Positions 9,296 to 18,324 of a DNA stretch of 64,000 bases are shown piece by piece; the first letter of the stretch is position 1; every line of letters starts with the position of its first letter. This DNA comes from Bradyrhizobium sp. CB1650. Its GTDB lineage: Bacteria; Pseudomonadota; Alphaproteobacteria; Rhizobiales; Xanthobacteraceae. A model generated the notes under the pieces. It made no database searches. It saw only the letters and a program-made list of their open reading frames with translations, and was not told the origin of the DNA. Position numbers and translations under genes: made by a program. The DNA is taken from assembly GCF_029761915.1 (NCBI RefSeq), contig NZ_CP121695.1:7841501-7905500 (forward strand), given 5' to 3'.

Positions 9296-9312
9296 GAGCC
9301 TTGTTGTACAAC

Positions 9313-9377
9313 CGAGTCCGGCTCCATTCCGCCATCGGATATATTGCCCCGATCCAGATGGAGCTAAAAGCAGCTTA
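9313..9377 (+). pseudogene. IS3-family orfB, C-terminal tail
   Basis: After the TACAAC of 9307-9312 the frame reads RVRLHSAIGYIAPIQMELKA and ends in TAA. This is the conserved C-terminal motif (RLHSALGY type) of IS3-family OrfB and completes the transposase that starts at 4369. Confidence 0.85.
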
Positions 9378-9394
9378 ACCCTGTCTACTTTTTC

Positions 9395-9832
9395 GGGGGA
9401 AGATCAAAGGGCTATCTCTTCGGCAAGCGCGGACAGCATTGGCTGGACAGTCTGCCTCTTCCTTCGGAGGAGCGTGCAATGCTCCGGCGTCTGATCGCGG
9501 AACTCGAACGCGTGACGAAGCAACTGTCGGAGATCGACAAACTCGTGGCCCAGCAGGCTCTGGACGATCCACGGGCTCTCAAGCTGATGACGATCCCCGG
9601 CGTGAGTTCGGTTGTCGCATCGAGTGTACTGGCCTCCATCGGCGACATCGCACGCTTCCGGTCGCCGGATAAGCTCAGCAGCTATTTCGGGTTGACTCCG
9701 CGGGTTCGGCAGTCAGGCGAGCACCCGGCAAGGCATGGCCGGATCTCGAAGCAGGGCAACCGTGACGCCCGCAAGATGCTGGTTGAGGCGGCGTGGTCAG
9801 CCAAGACGGCGCCGGGTCCGTTGCGAGCATTC
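9395..9832 (+). pseudogene. IS110-family transposase, C-terminal fragment
   Basis: The plus strand encodes GKIKGYLFGKRGQHWLDSLP, then ALKLMTIPGVSSVVASSVLA and SYFGLTPRVRQSGEHPARHG, the transposase_20 half of IS110 recombinases. The DEDD half is missing: the IS3 right end abuts it on the left. On the right it is cut at about 9832, where an IS66 fragment in opposite orientation begins. Confidence 0.8.
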
Positions 9833-10134
9833 GGCCTTGCTGAGCCGCGCGAGATCAAAGAACTTGCGCCTGCCGTGCGCCCAGCACGCGGCCTCGATGA
9901 TCGGGCCGCCCTTGCGATTGGCCTCGTAGGGCCTGCCGAAGCCGGCGTAGGCGTCGGCCTGCATCAGTCCGGCATAGCCCGCCAGATGCTGCTCTGGATG
10001 CCCACCGCCACGGACGGGCGAGTAGAAGAACACGGCCGCCGGCGGATCTGGGCCGGCAAACGGACGGTCGTCGCGCACATAGGTCCAGAGCCGGCCAGTC
10101 CTGGTCTTGCCCTTGACCAGGACCGGCACCGTGG
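9833..10134 (-). pseudogene. IS66 TnpC, central fragment (3' exon of a group II intron)
   Basis: The minus strand reads TVPVLVKGKTRTGRLWTYVR, DDRPFAGPDPPAAVFFYSPV, then ACWAHGRRKFFDLARLSKAE, the central catalytic region of IS66 TnpC. It directly follows the 3' end of the group II intron, and its frame joins the 5' exon at 12014 as HADD-TTVPVL. It is cut at 9832 by the IS110 fragment. Confidence 0.8.
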
Positions 10135-10173
10135 GGTGAGTAGGCCGGAGGGATTTCACCTCCAGCCTCTCGC

Positions 10174-10208
10174 AGAGCCGGGCGTGAGACTCTCGCCTCA
10201 CCCGGCTC
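10174..10208 (-). ncRNA. Group II intron domain V
   Basis: On the minus strand the RNA starts GAGCCGGGUGAGG, has a GAGA-type loop, and closes with CCCGGCUCU: a 35-nt hairpin matching the catalytic domain V signature. A second hairpin (GGCUGGAGG pairing with CCUCCGGCC, about 10141-10170) follows as domain VI, with an unpaired A near the 3' end that could serve as branch point. The catalytic core looks preserved although the maturase gene is broken. Confidence 0.8.
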
Positions 10209-10211
10209 CCA

Positions 10212-11528
10212 TCAGGCAAGCTTGCCGCCATCGCCGAGTTGCCAATGCACAAAGAGCCTGCGGTTCTCACGCGCGATCCTCTCCAGAAAGAGACGCGCGC
10301 GTCCTAAACGGTGATGGAAGCGCTTGTACTTTCGCTTCAACCAGATTGCTAACGTCTGGTTGATGTAGCGCGCCAAAGGATAAAGCGCTGAGCGCGTGTA
10401 TTGCCCATAGTAAGCGATCCACCCCCTAACCATAGGGTTTAGCTCGCGGGCAATTTGTCCAACGTCACCTCGGTTCGCTTGCGAAGTTTCAAGCCTCGGA
10501 TCGTCGCACGCATGGCGTTCAGCGCTGGTTTGCTGACCGCTGGAGTGAACCCGCAGAACATCTTCCGCGAATGCGGCCCCAGGACCGATCGCGGCCGGAA
10601 GCAATAACCGAGAAAGTCGAACATGACCCTCTCGCTCTTGCCTCGGCGTCGATCGTCCTTGCAGTAGATGATCCTCGTCTTCGTAGGATGCAATTCCAGA
10701 TGGCACACCCCCAGCCGAGCCTGGAGCGCTTCGCGAACGCTTCGCGCCTCCACCTCATTCCGACAATGCACCAACCCGTCATCCGCATACCGACACCACC
10801 TGAGATCGGGGAACGTCCGTGCCATCCAGAGATCAAATGCATAGTGCATGAAGAGGTTGGATCGGGCTCACCACGCCCCCTTGTGGGGTGCCGCGGCTTC
10901 GCTCGATCGCTGTTCCATCCTCTTGCACCATCGGCGCTGTCAGCCATCGTTCGATGTAGAGCAGCGCCCATGCGCACGTTACATGTTTTCGGACGGCCCG
11001 TAACAAGAGCCCGTGGTCGATATTGTCAAACAATTCTTTGATGTCGAACTCTAGAACCCAATCGTACTTCCAGCACCGCTGTAGCGTGACGCCTACGGCA
11101 TCGAGAGCCGATTTTCCGGGTCTGTAGCCATAGGAATCTGTTAGAAAGATTGCGTCGAGAGCCGGCTCAATCAGTTGTTTAACAACTGTCTGTGCCACGC
11201 GGTCCGCTACGGTAGGCACCCCGAGGATCCTTTGGCCTCCACTCTTCTTTGGAATGGAGACGGCCCGAACAGGCGGCGGGAAGTAAGCGCCTGAGCTCAT
11301 TCGATTCCAAATCTTGTAGAGATTTCCCTTCAAGTCGGGCTCGAACTGCTCAATCGTCACTCGGTCGACGCCGGCTGCGCCACCATTGGATCGCACCTGC
11401 AGATATGCTTCGTACACGTCTCTCTTGTCGACGTTGAACGGCTTGCTCGGCTGGTCATCGACATCCTCCTGTCGCCAGTTGTGAAGATGGCCAGCCCACC
11501 TGATCCGATCCCTTCGCTCCGGCCCCAT
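10212..11528 (-). pseudogene. ltrA: Group II intron reverse transcriptase/maturase, frameshifted
   Basis: RT domain motifs are clear: GVDRVTIEQFEPDLKGNLYK, SIPKKSGGQRILGVPTVADR, FLTDSYGYRPGKSALDAVG, FDIKELFDNIDHGLL, RGTPQGGVVSP, and the polymerase box RYADDGLVHCRN. The maturase end has ARELNPMVRGWIAYYGQYTR. The frame is lost just after GGVVSP near 10855 (about five bases missing, regained at LFMHYAFDLWMAR) and again near 10445 (one base missing before ARELNP). The enzyme is therefore probably absent unless another copy acts in trans. Confidence 0.82.
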
Positions 11529-12013
11529 TACGAGCCTTCGTCGCTAATACGGATCGGTCCGTCCCAGTGCTCCGCGTCGGTAATCTCGCCTCACGGTCTT
11601 CTCCGCTTGTGCTTCTCCCTTTCCATCGGAGCGACTGGTTCCTGCAGTTCCGCGACAGCGCTTGCATCCGATTCACGCCCCCTCAACGCCGGTCGCCGCC
11701 CGCCCAGTCTTCAGGTCTCCGGCGGACTGATCCCAGAGGGACGACACACCTCTGGTTTCGACGACAATTTCGTTACGACGGTTCATCGGTGGGTTCATTT
11801 TCATTCGTCTCTCGGACGCGTATCCGTTCGGGTATCCCCGACCGTTAGCTTCAACGCTCACGACCACGCCTCTTAAGCGAAGCCGCTTGAAGTGATTTGA
11901 GACCTACTCCTGAAAGTCGATCCCGAGGGGCCTGCCCTCATCGCTACCGCAGCTTATGCACACAGATTCTCAGACCATCTCGATCATCCTTTCTGTGTGC
12001 TTCTGCAGCACAC

Positions 12014-12516
12014 TGTCATCCGCGTGGATGCGCTCCGCCGCGAAGACGTGGCTCCGAATTGCATTGACCAGAGGCATCAGGATAGCCGCGGAGGCGCCCA
12101 CCTACTCCGCGAGCGTCGATATGTCGAGGTCGACGCCTTGGCGCTGGTAGATCTCGCTCTGATGATGGAGCGGCAGATGCAGGCCGTACTTGGCGAACAG
12201 GACATGGGCCAGCAGCTTGGGCCCTGCACGCCCGGGCGCAATTGGATGCGAGGGAGCCGGCGGCTGGGTGATCGCTTCGCAGGCTCGGCAGACGCGCTTC
12301 TCGCGCACGTGCTGGATCACCTTCCACTGGCGCGGAACGAGCTCCAGCGTCTCGGTCACGTCCTCGCCAATCTTGCGCAATCGGCTGTCGCCGCAGGATG
12401 GGCAGGCGGCCGGCACGGGAAATGCTCCGGCAGCGGCCGGCGGGCTGGCTTGCGGCGCTCGAACGATGGCACCGCAATCTTCTCGGCTGCCATCTGCGCC
12501 GCGGTCTTCTTCGGCA
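12014..12516 (-). pseudogene. IS66 TnpC, N-terminal/central fragment (5' exon of intron)
   Basis: The minus strand encodes MAAEKIAVPSFERRKPARRP, then the zinc-finger region PAACPSCGDSRLRKIGEDVT, and LLAHVLFAKYGLHLPLHHQS, all typical of IS66 TnpC. There is a frameshift near 12420 and a TGG-to-TAG nonsense codon near 12102 (STLAE-stop-VGASAAILM). It ends at ERIHADD, where the group II intron begins. At 12516 it abuts an IS701 fragment. Confidence 0.8.
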
Positions 12517-12806
12517 TTGCCGTGTCGTCAATAACCAGCACCGCGCCCTTGCCGCCGCCAGTCGGCCTGATTGAGCAATTCCGATTCCAACGGTGCCGCG
12601 TCCCAGACACCATCGGCGATGAAATGGTGCAGCTGATCATAGTTGCCCGTTGCCAGACGTATCGCCATCGGCTGAACGCTTTTGCGGACGCCAGGACCGA
12701 TCAATCCCGCAACGTATAGGGGGCACATCTGCTGCCGGGTCATATGACCCAACCGATCCAAGAATGGCTTCAGCCAGCGTTCGAGTTCGTCTTCCCAATC
12801 CGCCAT
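12517..12806 (-). pseudogene. IS701-family transposase, N-terminal fragment
   Basis: Starting at the ATG at 12806 the frame reads MADWEDELERWLKPFLDRLG, then QMCPLYVAGLIGPGVRKSVQ and DQLHHFIADGVWDAAPLESE, the N-terminal half of IS701-type DDE transposases. A frameshift near 12560 moves the sequence to GAVLVIDDTAMPKK, which includes the first catalytic Asp. It is then cut by the IS66 fragment. Confidence 0.8.
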
Positions 12807-12965
12807 GGTCAGCCCTCCAAGAGCCGGCCACCCATGGATCATTGAAAAATCAATTCGGGAATCCTAATAAATCAGCGGAATCTAATAGTCTGCCAAAGTA
12901 GTGCTAGATCCTTGGGGCTGCGCATCAACATTATTCCGCATCGGCGGAACATTGTGGCAGCAATT

Positions 12966-14173
12966 AGTTTCTCAGCAGCGGAGTGCTCACGACCCGACTA
13001 CCGGGAGTTCAGCGGGTGAAAGAACGCTGAGAAATTGATTCTGGTCAGCACCGACGCAAATGACTTCCTCGAACTGGAACACACCATGGTCGGTTTCGAG
13101 TTTCGGTTCGACGTGCAGTACCATCCCAGGCTTGATAACCTCCGCGCTTGTGGGCGCGATCGACGGCGGCTCGGTGAAATCCAGCCCACCGCCATGGCCG
13201 ATCCGACCGGCGCCGAACAGTTTGGTGAGTCCAGCAGACTTCCAGAGAGTTTCGAAGAGCGCGTAAGCGTCGCCACATGTAGAACCGGCTCGAATACCCC
13301 GACAAACCTCATGGGTGACGTGGCGCACCGCTGTGTACGCATCCCGCTCCGCGGCACTCGGGGCGCCCATTCGGGCAGTTCTATTTCGGTCGGCACCATA
13401 GCCGCCATAGGAATGATAAAAGTCCGTCCAGATGTAATCGCCGATTTCGAGGCGCCGGTCCGTTGGCCTGCGGCCATAGGCAAAAGCGTTGCGACCGAAG
13501 ATTACCGGGAATGGCTCGATCTTGTCGGCGCCGTTCCTTATGAGATCGAACTGGAGTTCCTGGTACACTGATAGTTCAGTGACACCGGGCTTGAGCAATG
13601 GCAAAACGTTATCGAACGCGCGATTAGCGAGGTCCAGTGAAGCACGTATCAAACGCAGTTCGAAGTCACTCTTGATGACGCGAACGTTCCAGATGATGTT
13701 TCCGGCCTCGACGACGTCGGCATTTCGCGAAAGCCCGTCTATCAGAGGCAGTGAGCCCGCACCGGCGTGGTCCTGGCCGTAGTCAAGCCCGATCTTCGCT
13801 GCATTGCCCACCATGGATTGGGAAGTGGCAACAGCCATCTCCGTCCATTGGGGAACAAATCCACTATACAAATGGGCGTCGCACTGGAGTCCCATGGGCT
13901 CGATAAGAGATTCGTACATCCGGGGCGCGACGAGCCCTACCCCTGATCGCCCGACCAGCAACAACGAAGGACGCGTACGATCGCCCCCATTAGGCCAGCC
14001 TGAAAAATATTGGATGTTTGCCTTTGAGGTCAGCACCATCAAATCGACAGAGGCTTGCTCCATTTCCAATCGCAACCGTCGGACCCGACCCGCGATCTCC
14101 GCAATCGAGGCCTTCGGGGCAGGGCCGTACGCTTCAGCATTGAGGTGACTATTCACGAAATTGGTCCTTTACT
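12966..14173. repeat. 1,208-bp near-identical repeat, copy 1
   Basis: It matches 37693-38900 base for base except at 13578 (A/G), 13746 (A/G) and 14104 (A/G). Identity begins at AGTTTCTCAG, 21 bp beyond the M24 stop, and ends at TCCTTTACT, within the M24 ribosome-site region. Outside these limits the left flanks are unrelated. Confidence 0.95.
12987..14156 (-). CDS. M24-family metallopeptidase (Xaa-Pro/creatinase type), copy 1
   Basis: 389 residues with a creatinase N-terminal domain (about 20-165) and a peptidase M24 domain (about 170-380). Metal ligands are visible at Asp245 (YIWTDFYHS), Asp256 (GYGADRNRT), His321 (GRIGHGGGLDFTEPP), Glu350 (LHVEPKLET) and Glu363/364 (FQFEEVICV). The family cleaves Xaa-Pro, creatine-like or other amide bonds; the substrate here is unknown. 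The start is the GTG at 14156, with AAAGGA upstream. It differs from the copy at 37714 only by Ile18 (Thr in copy 2). Here it has lost its operon: IS debris lies downstream and a scrap of a binding-protein gene upstream. Confidence 0.88.
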   Translation of the reverse strand: MNSHLNAEAYGPAPKASIAEIAGRVRRLRLEMEQASVDLMVLTSKANIQYFSGWPNGGDRTRPSLLLVGRSGVGLVAPRMYESLIEPMGLQCDAHLYSGFVPQWTEMAVATSQSMVGNAAKIGLDYGQDHAGAGSLPLIDGLSRNADVVEAGNIIWNVRVIKSDFELRLIRASLDLANRAFDNVLPLLKPGVTELSVYQELQFDLIRNGADKIEPFPVIFGRNAFAYGRRPTDRRLEIGDYIWTDFYHSYGGYGADRNRTARMGAPSAAERDAYTAVRHVTHEVCRGIRAGSTCGDAYALFETLWKSAGLTKLFGAGRIGHGGGLDFTEPPSIAPTSAEVIKPGMVLHVEPKLETDHGVFQFEEVICVGADQNQFLSVLSPAELPVVGS

Positions 14174-14179
14174 GATGTT

Positions 14180-14400
14180 GACGGACTCAGCCAAGACTGA
14201 CGACCTCCGCCGGCGAAGCCGCTCGGCGCCTCGTTGCGCGGCATGTAGCCTGGGTTCCTGTCGTATACATATTGCGCACCTGATGTGGTCTCGGCAGGGT
14301 TAAATCTGAAGGGGCCCGAGCCGAGAAGTGTGTCGATCCTCTGCCGGGTCGTTCTCCGCCTCCTTATTGCGCATGATGGAAGCACAACCTGCTTCGTCTC
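14180..14400 (-). pseudogene. Fragment of peptide-type solute-binding protein gene
   Basis: The minus strand reads GSGPFRFNPAETTSGAQYVY and DRNPGYMPRNEAPSGFAGG, closely matching residues in the middle of the binding protein at 38922-40502 (GSGPFRFNAIETKLGAQYVY). Only about 220 bp remain. Order and orientation relative to the M24 gene are as in the second copy, so this is the remains of a duplicated operon with a deletion between the peptidase start and the middle of the binding-protein gene. Confidence 0.8.
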
Positions 14401-14449
14401 CTTTTTTACCCTTTGCGCTCAAGCCTGGAGTCCGGATCGCTGCTCGAAA

Positions 14450-14960
14450 AGTTTAGGTTGTTCGAGCGTTTCTGACCGTGGAAGTCCGCTTCTGCATTGG
14501 ACCAGCAGAGTCGCCCTTCCGTTTGACGTTCTTCATTGATGCCTCCATCAGCGTACCCTCGAGCGAGAAGTGATCGCTCGACAGAAGCTTCCTGGCCTTG
14601 TGCCAGCACCGCGCCAGGTACTTCGCCCCAATGTCGTCTTGCACCGCCCGATCGCGGTTCTTCGACAACACTGAATGGCCCAGCATCGTCGGCGCCGATT
14701 GCGATGAGCCAGCGGAACAGCAGATCGTATTCCAGCCGCTCCATTAGAAGGCGCGCCGATCCAATCAAATAAAACGCCTGCAACAGCATCGCTGTATCCC
14801 CGCAGCAGCTTCTCCGGCGGAATCGACGGCGTTGCAATCGGCGAAGAGCGCGGAAAGCTCGCGCTCCAGCGTCGACCAGCGCCTCGTTCACAATCGCCGG
14901 ATCGCTCGCAACGAATGATCACGTCCCACTCGCGATTACAGGTCGACGTAGCCGGACAGC
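14450..14960 (-). pseudogene. IS5-type transposase fragment, multiply frameshifted
   Basis: Pieces in different minus-strand frames read IPPEKLLRGYSDAVAG, LLQAFYLIGSARLLMERLEY, DLLFRWLIAIGADD, HSVLSKNRDRA and LLSSDHFSLEGTLMEASM, which in order match the N-terminal half of IS5/ISL2-like DDE transposases. At least three frame changes make it dead. Confidence 0.7.
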
Positions 14961-15483
14961 TCGCCCGTTCGATCGTCACCGCCGCGCACGCACCTTCTCC
15001 GAATCTCGCCCGATACAATGAATCACGGTCGCCGGTCGGCAACTCTGGGGAACTTGCGGATAAGCATCGACCGCGATTCCACGCTTAGTCTCGTACTGAG
15101 GAAGCTTAGGGCACAACATCTCTCTCAGACCTAAATATTTCAGAGTTGTCGCCCGATTTGAGAATGTATAAAGGGCCGCGATGGTTCGGTGTCCAAGAGT
15201 TGTGGCGCCTGTGCGCGGATGATCGTCAGATCGAAGCGCGCTCGGACGCAACCGTGCAAAACGCCCTCGAGCGCTTCGCTGGCGGAGAAGGCCGAACATC
15301 GAGTCATCCTGCTCATGCGGATTCTGACCGAAGAGGAAACGGTGCTGCTGGATCAATCCCTGGCTCGGCCAACTACGGAAAAGCGCGCTTCCAGCATTGA
15401 TTCCCATAGTGAAACTTTCCAGTGTCACTAGACCCGTCGATCTGCCTCAAATTTCATTTTATCGTGTAGAACTCCTGCGACAT
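14961..15483. other. Unassigned stretch
   Basis: About 520 bp without a gene I can support. Open frames exist on both strands but none has recognisable motifs or a convincing ribosome site. It probably holds IS flank debris and the region downstream of the methyltransferase gene. Confidence 0.4.
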
Positions 15484-16272
15484 TCAGCTCTCTGAGACTT
15501 TTCTCACTGTCCAGGATTGGGTGCGTGATCGGACTGTGAAGGATTCAGAAGGAATCATGTCTTCGATTGAGGCGAGGATCTCTTGCCAGCGAGCTGAGCT
15601 GACTTGGCTGACGATGTCATGATTGCACTTCCAAGCCTCCATAAACTGAGCGCGTGATCGTTGTTCGAAATTCGTGGCTTCGATTCGAAGACAATCGCCA
15701 AACTGGCCTGACCGCAGGAGAATATCTTCAATACTGTCCATCACGCGCAAGGCGCGTCGGTAGGCACGTTCGAGCCCAGGTTCGAGCTCTTCAATGTGCT
15801 CTTCTATGCTATTACGAAGATCATCATCGGTGAGGTTCCAGATCGCCGTAAAAAACCCACCCGGCCGAAGCACGCGTTCAAATTCAGAAAGCGTCCGGAC
15901 GGGATCAACGCAATGGAAAGCTGTCCCCATGCAGACCCAATCCACGCTCGCGTCCGCTAATGACGTCATTTCGGCACTGCCGGCGAGCCAACGAAAGCCG
16001 TGCTCAGAGCGAAGCCAACTCTGTCCTTGTTCACGCATTGCATCATTGGGCTCGATCGCGTAGCCCGCAAAACCTAGCTCAGACAGCTGAAGAGCAAGCT
16101 TGCCGGTGCCAGCACCGACATCCGCAGTGCGAAAATTCTCCCGGCCATCACAGACATGCGATTTTAGGCAGCGCAGGACCGAGATGGCGTAACTGGGTGC
16201 CACCTTGTGATAGTCTTTGGCCACGGCGCTGAAGTCGCCATAGTGCGCCGCGGCTATAGTGGTGATACTCAT
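15484..16272 (-). CDS. Class I SAM-dependent methyltransferase
   Basis: 262 residues from the ATG at 16272 (MSITTIAAAHYGDFSAVAKD); a start nine codons upstream is possible but has a weaker context. The Rossmann motif I is RTADVGAGTGKLALQLSE, followed by an acidic loop (AIEPNDAMREQG), the post-I region SVDWVCMGTAFHCVDPVRTL and motif RVLRPGGFFTAIWNL. This is the methyltransferase_11 pattern, acting on small molecules or lipids; the substrate is not indicated. The gene stands alone among IS fragments, so its original operon is lost. It appears intact. Confidence 0.82.
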   Translation of the reverse strand: MSITTIAAAHYGDFSAVAKDYHKVAPSYAISVLRCLKSHVCDGRENFRTADVGAGTGKLALQLSELGFAGYAIEPNDAMREQGQSWLRSEHGFRWLAGSAEMTSLADASVDWVCMGTAFHCVDPVRTLSEFERVLRPGGFFTAIWNLTDDDLRNSIEEHIEELEPGLERAYRRALRVMDSIEDILLRSGQFGDCLRIEATNFEQRSRAQFMEAWKCNHDIVSQVSSARWQEILASIEDMIPSESFTVRSRTQSWTVRKVSES

Positions 16273-16559
16273 GCTTTCGTCCTCGCATGTCGATACCAAG
16301 GGTTTCGTCCGATTGAATCCAGTCCCAGACTTTTCGTGAGCGCGAAGTTTCTTCGTGCCGACGACGACAACATCAGAAGGCGTTGGCGCTGTAACCTACC
16401 GACTCTGATAGGGCTCCAAGCTGCCGTTCCGCCGACACAAATGCGCTCCGATCTAAACCGAAGAATGCCGCTCGCCAAAACCGCTTTCCTCGGTGGCAGC
16501 ATTTCTCCTCGTGAGGCGGTCGACCATAACGGCCAGTCCGAGGCGATTCGTGGCGGCGC
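16273..16559. other. Region upstream of methyltransferase
   Basis: No gene is supported here. It must contain the methyltransferase promoter, but no clear -35/-10 pair was identified. Confidence 0.35.
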
Positions 16560-16765
16560 GGCTTGCGCAGCTTGGCCGACCGTCATGACACCGCATGAGA
16601 ACGTGCTGCGCAAGTGGATCAAGGAGTTCGATGTTGATTTGGTGCAAGCCTTTCCTGGCCTGGGCAGCTGAAGCTTGAACAGCGCGAGCTCGAGCTGTTG
16701 CGTCGGGAGAGCGTCCAGCTGAAGGCGAGCGGGACATCAACAAAAGCCGCAGCCTAGATGCCGTA
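16560..16765 (+). pseudogene. IS3-family orfA fragment
   Basis: The plus strand reads VLRKWIKEFDVDLVQAFPG, then after a one-base shift QLKLEQRELELLRRESVQLK, and AERDINKSRS-like sequence after another: the C-terminal half of an IS3 OrfA (WIKEF...QAFPG...LRRE..KAERDI). No orfB follows. Confidence 0.7.
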
Positions 16766-16885
16766 ATGGGCCCTGCTCCGAGCAAGGGGTAATGATGGTG
16801 GCTGTCCCCCGATAGATGATGAAACGGGGTCACGACCTGAGTCGGCCCCAAGCATTTGGAGACGGAGGACAGCCGTCGAGAACTA

Positions 16886-17950
16886 TTCCGGAATTGACGT
16901 GTGATTGGAATGTCGAGCCTATGCGTTGTGGATGCCGAAGGTAAAATCCTGAAGGAAGCGAAGGTCGCGAGCGAACCCGACGCCTTGGTTGAATGTTTTG
17001 AGACGTTTGGCTTCTCAGTGAAGCGGATCGGGCTGGAGGCTGGGCCGCTGTCGCAATGGCTGCATGCGGGGCTGAAAAGAGCGGGGTTCGAGACGGTTCT
17101 GCTCGAAACGCGGCATGTGAGGCCGCATTGTGCGATGACGGTGAAGACTGATCGCAAGGATGCGCGCGGGATCGCCCAGTTGATCCGGATGGGATGGTTC
17201 CGGCCGGTACACGCAAAGTCGGTCGATGCGCAGGAGATCCGGGCACTCCTGATCGCACGCAAACAGCTTCTCGGGCGGCTGATCGACGTGGAGTTGAGTA
17301 TCCGCGGGATTTCTGCGTGGCTTTGGGCTGAAGGTTGGGCAGGTGACGCGGAAGAATTTCGAAGCGCGGATCTGAAAGTTAGTTGCGGGTCAAGCGACAT
17401 TGGAGCGCATTGCTACAGCGATGCTTTCGGCACGATCGGCCTTGAAGGCAGAGTACGGAAGGCTACACAAGGCTGTGCTGGCAATTGTGCGTGACGATGC
17501 GGTTTGTCGCCGGCTCATGACAGTGCCGGGTGTTGATCGCCTAGTGGCTGTTACCTACAAATCGGCGATTGATGATCCTCATCGCATCGTAAAATCGAAG
17601 GCAGCAGGCGCGCTGTTCGGGCTCACGCCAAAGAAATACCAATCAGGAGAAAGGGACGTCACGGCGGAATCACGCTGGCCGGAGACGAGATAGTGCGCAC
17701 GGTGTTGTATGAGGCTGCCAACGTTCTGTTATCGCGCATCACGCGGTTCTCAAAACTCAAGCGCTGGAGGATGGACGTCGCCAAGCGGCGAGGCTCAAAG
17801 CGCGTCAAAGTCGCTCTGCCACGTAAGCTGGCAGTGATCCTGCATCGGATCCGGTCGACGGCACAACTTACCGACGACCGAAGCGGGGCCGATCGCGGCA
17901 TAGAAATACAAGACGTGGAGGAGATCAAGAACGCAACCGGGCTGAACTGA
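16886..17950 (+). pseudogene. IS110-family transposase, frameshifted
   Basis: The reading starts NYSGIDV, continues MSSLCVVDAEGKILKEAKVA, KRIGLEAGPLSQWLHAGLKR and TVKTDRKDARGIAQLIRMGW (DEDD half). It shifts frame near 17320-17400 to RLMTVPGVDRLVAVTYKSAI and ALFGLTPKKYQSGE (C-terminal half), then shifts again near 17665 to VRTVLYEAANVLLSRITRFS. All parts of an IS110 transposase are present in order, but at least two frameshifts disable it. The flanking 16790-16885 (with GGCTGTCCCCCGA and GGAGGACAGCC) is probably its noncoding left end. Confidence 0.8.
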
Positions 17951-18324
17951 AGCCCAGTGCCCGAAGTCCCGCCGCCGGGACGGTGGATCCGGTGAAGCCG
18001 TTACACGGCCAGTGGTCGTCATCTGACGAACCACGCGTATCTAGATAGGCTCACCGCTCCCTCTGACAGCATGATGTGGCGGCCAGGCGTTGACCACGGA
18101 CAGAAGGATCAGCTCGGCGGCGTGACGTTTACTCGGGAGGCTTGACATCATCGGGCCCATTACAGAAGGTCGTGTACTCAAATTCGTCTAGCGGATCAGG
18201 GCGGACCATGATTCAAGCTACCGAACATCGGGGCTGGGATCATGCGCTACGACCTGACGGATTTCGAGTGAACGTGCGGGGCCATAAGCATGCTTCCGGG
18301 GTGAAAAAAAGAGTGGAGATCGTT
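17951..18324. other. Unassigned stretch between IS remnants
   Basis: About 370 bp containing the right flank of the IS110 remnant and the start of an IS5 fragment. No gene or repeat was recognised. Confidence 0.35.

Larger units (their letters stand above)
6627..9312 (-). mobile_element. Serine-recombinase element inserted in IS3 orfB (copy 1)
   Basis: About 2.69 kb bounded by TACAAC at 6621-6626 and 9307-9312, where IS3 orfB is lost and regained. It carries three minus-strand genes in the order small protein A, small protein B, large serine recombinase, the same order as the element at 24457-27043. No terminal inverted repeats are seen. The inner left ends of the two elements share a CCCATCT-GCTA motif (near 6635-6650 and 24472-24485). 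The recombinase is frameshifted, so this copy is probably inactive. Confidence 0.75.
2660..9395 (+). mobile_element. IS3-family element interrupted by three later insertions
   Basis: Pieces of one IS3-family transposase can be read in order and in one orientation: orfA end (2660-2734), orfA/orfB joint and most of orfB (4337-4961), the catalytic Glu region (6424-6626), and the last 22 codons (9313-9377). The gaps are filled by an IS110, an IS30 and a serine-recombinase element. Deleting the three inserts restores a continuous orfB. The left terminus is missing; the right terminus lies just after the orfB stop, where GTCTACTTTTTCGGGG abuts an IS110 fragment. Confidence 0.8.
10135..12013 (-). 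mobile_element. Group II intron in IS66 tnpC
   Basis: The 5' end at 12013 begins GTGTG, fitting the GUGYG consensus, right after the Asp-Asp codons of tnpC. The 3' end at about 10135 follows a recognisable domain V and a domain VI hairpin. Length is about 1.88 kb. The internal ORF is a reverse transcriptase/maturase with two frameshifts. The intron is in the sense orientation to tnpC, so splicing would rejoin the transposase frame. Exact ends are uncertain by a few bases because of C-runs at the 3' junction. Confidence 0.82.

Noticed and set aside
13035..13571. 178-codon plus-strand frame, repeated at 37762-38298
   Set aside because: Antisense to the M24 peptidase. It occurs twice only because the gene is duplicated.
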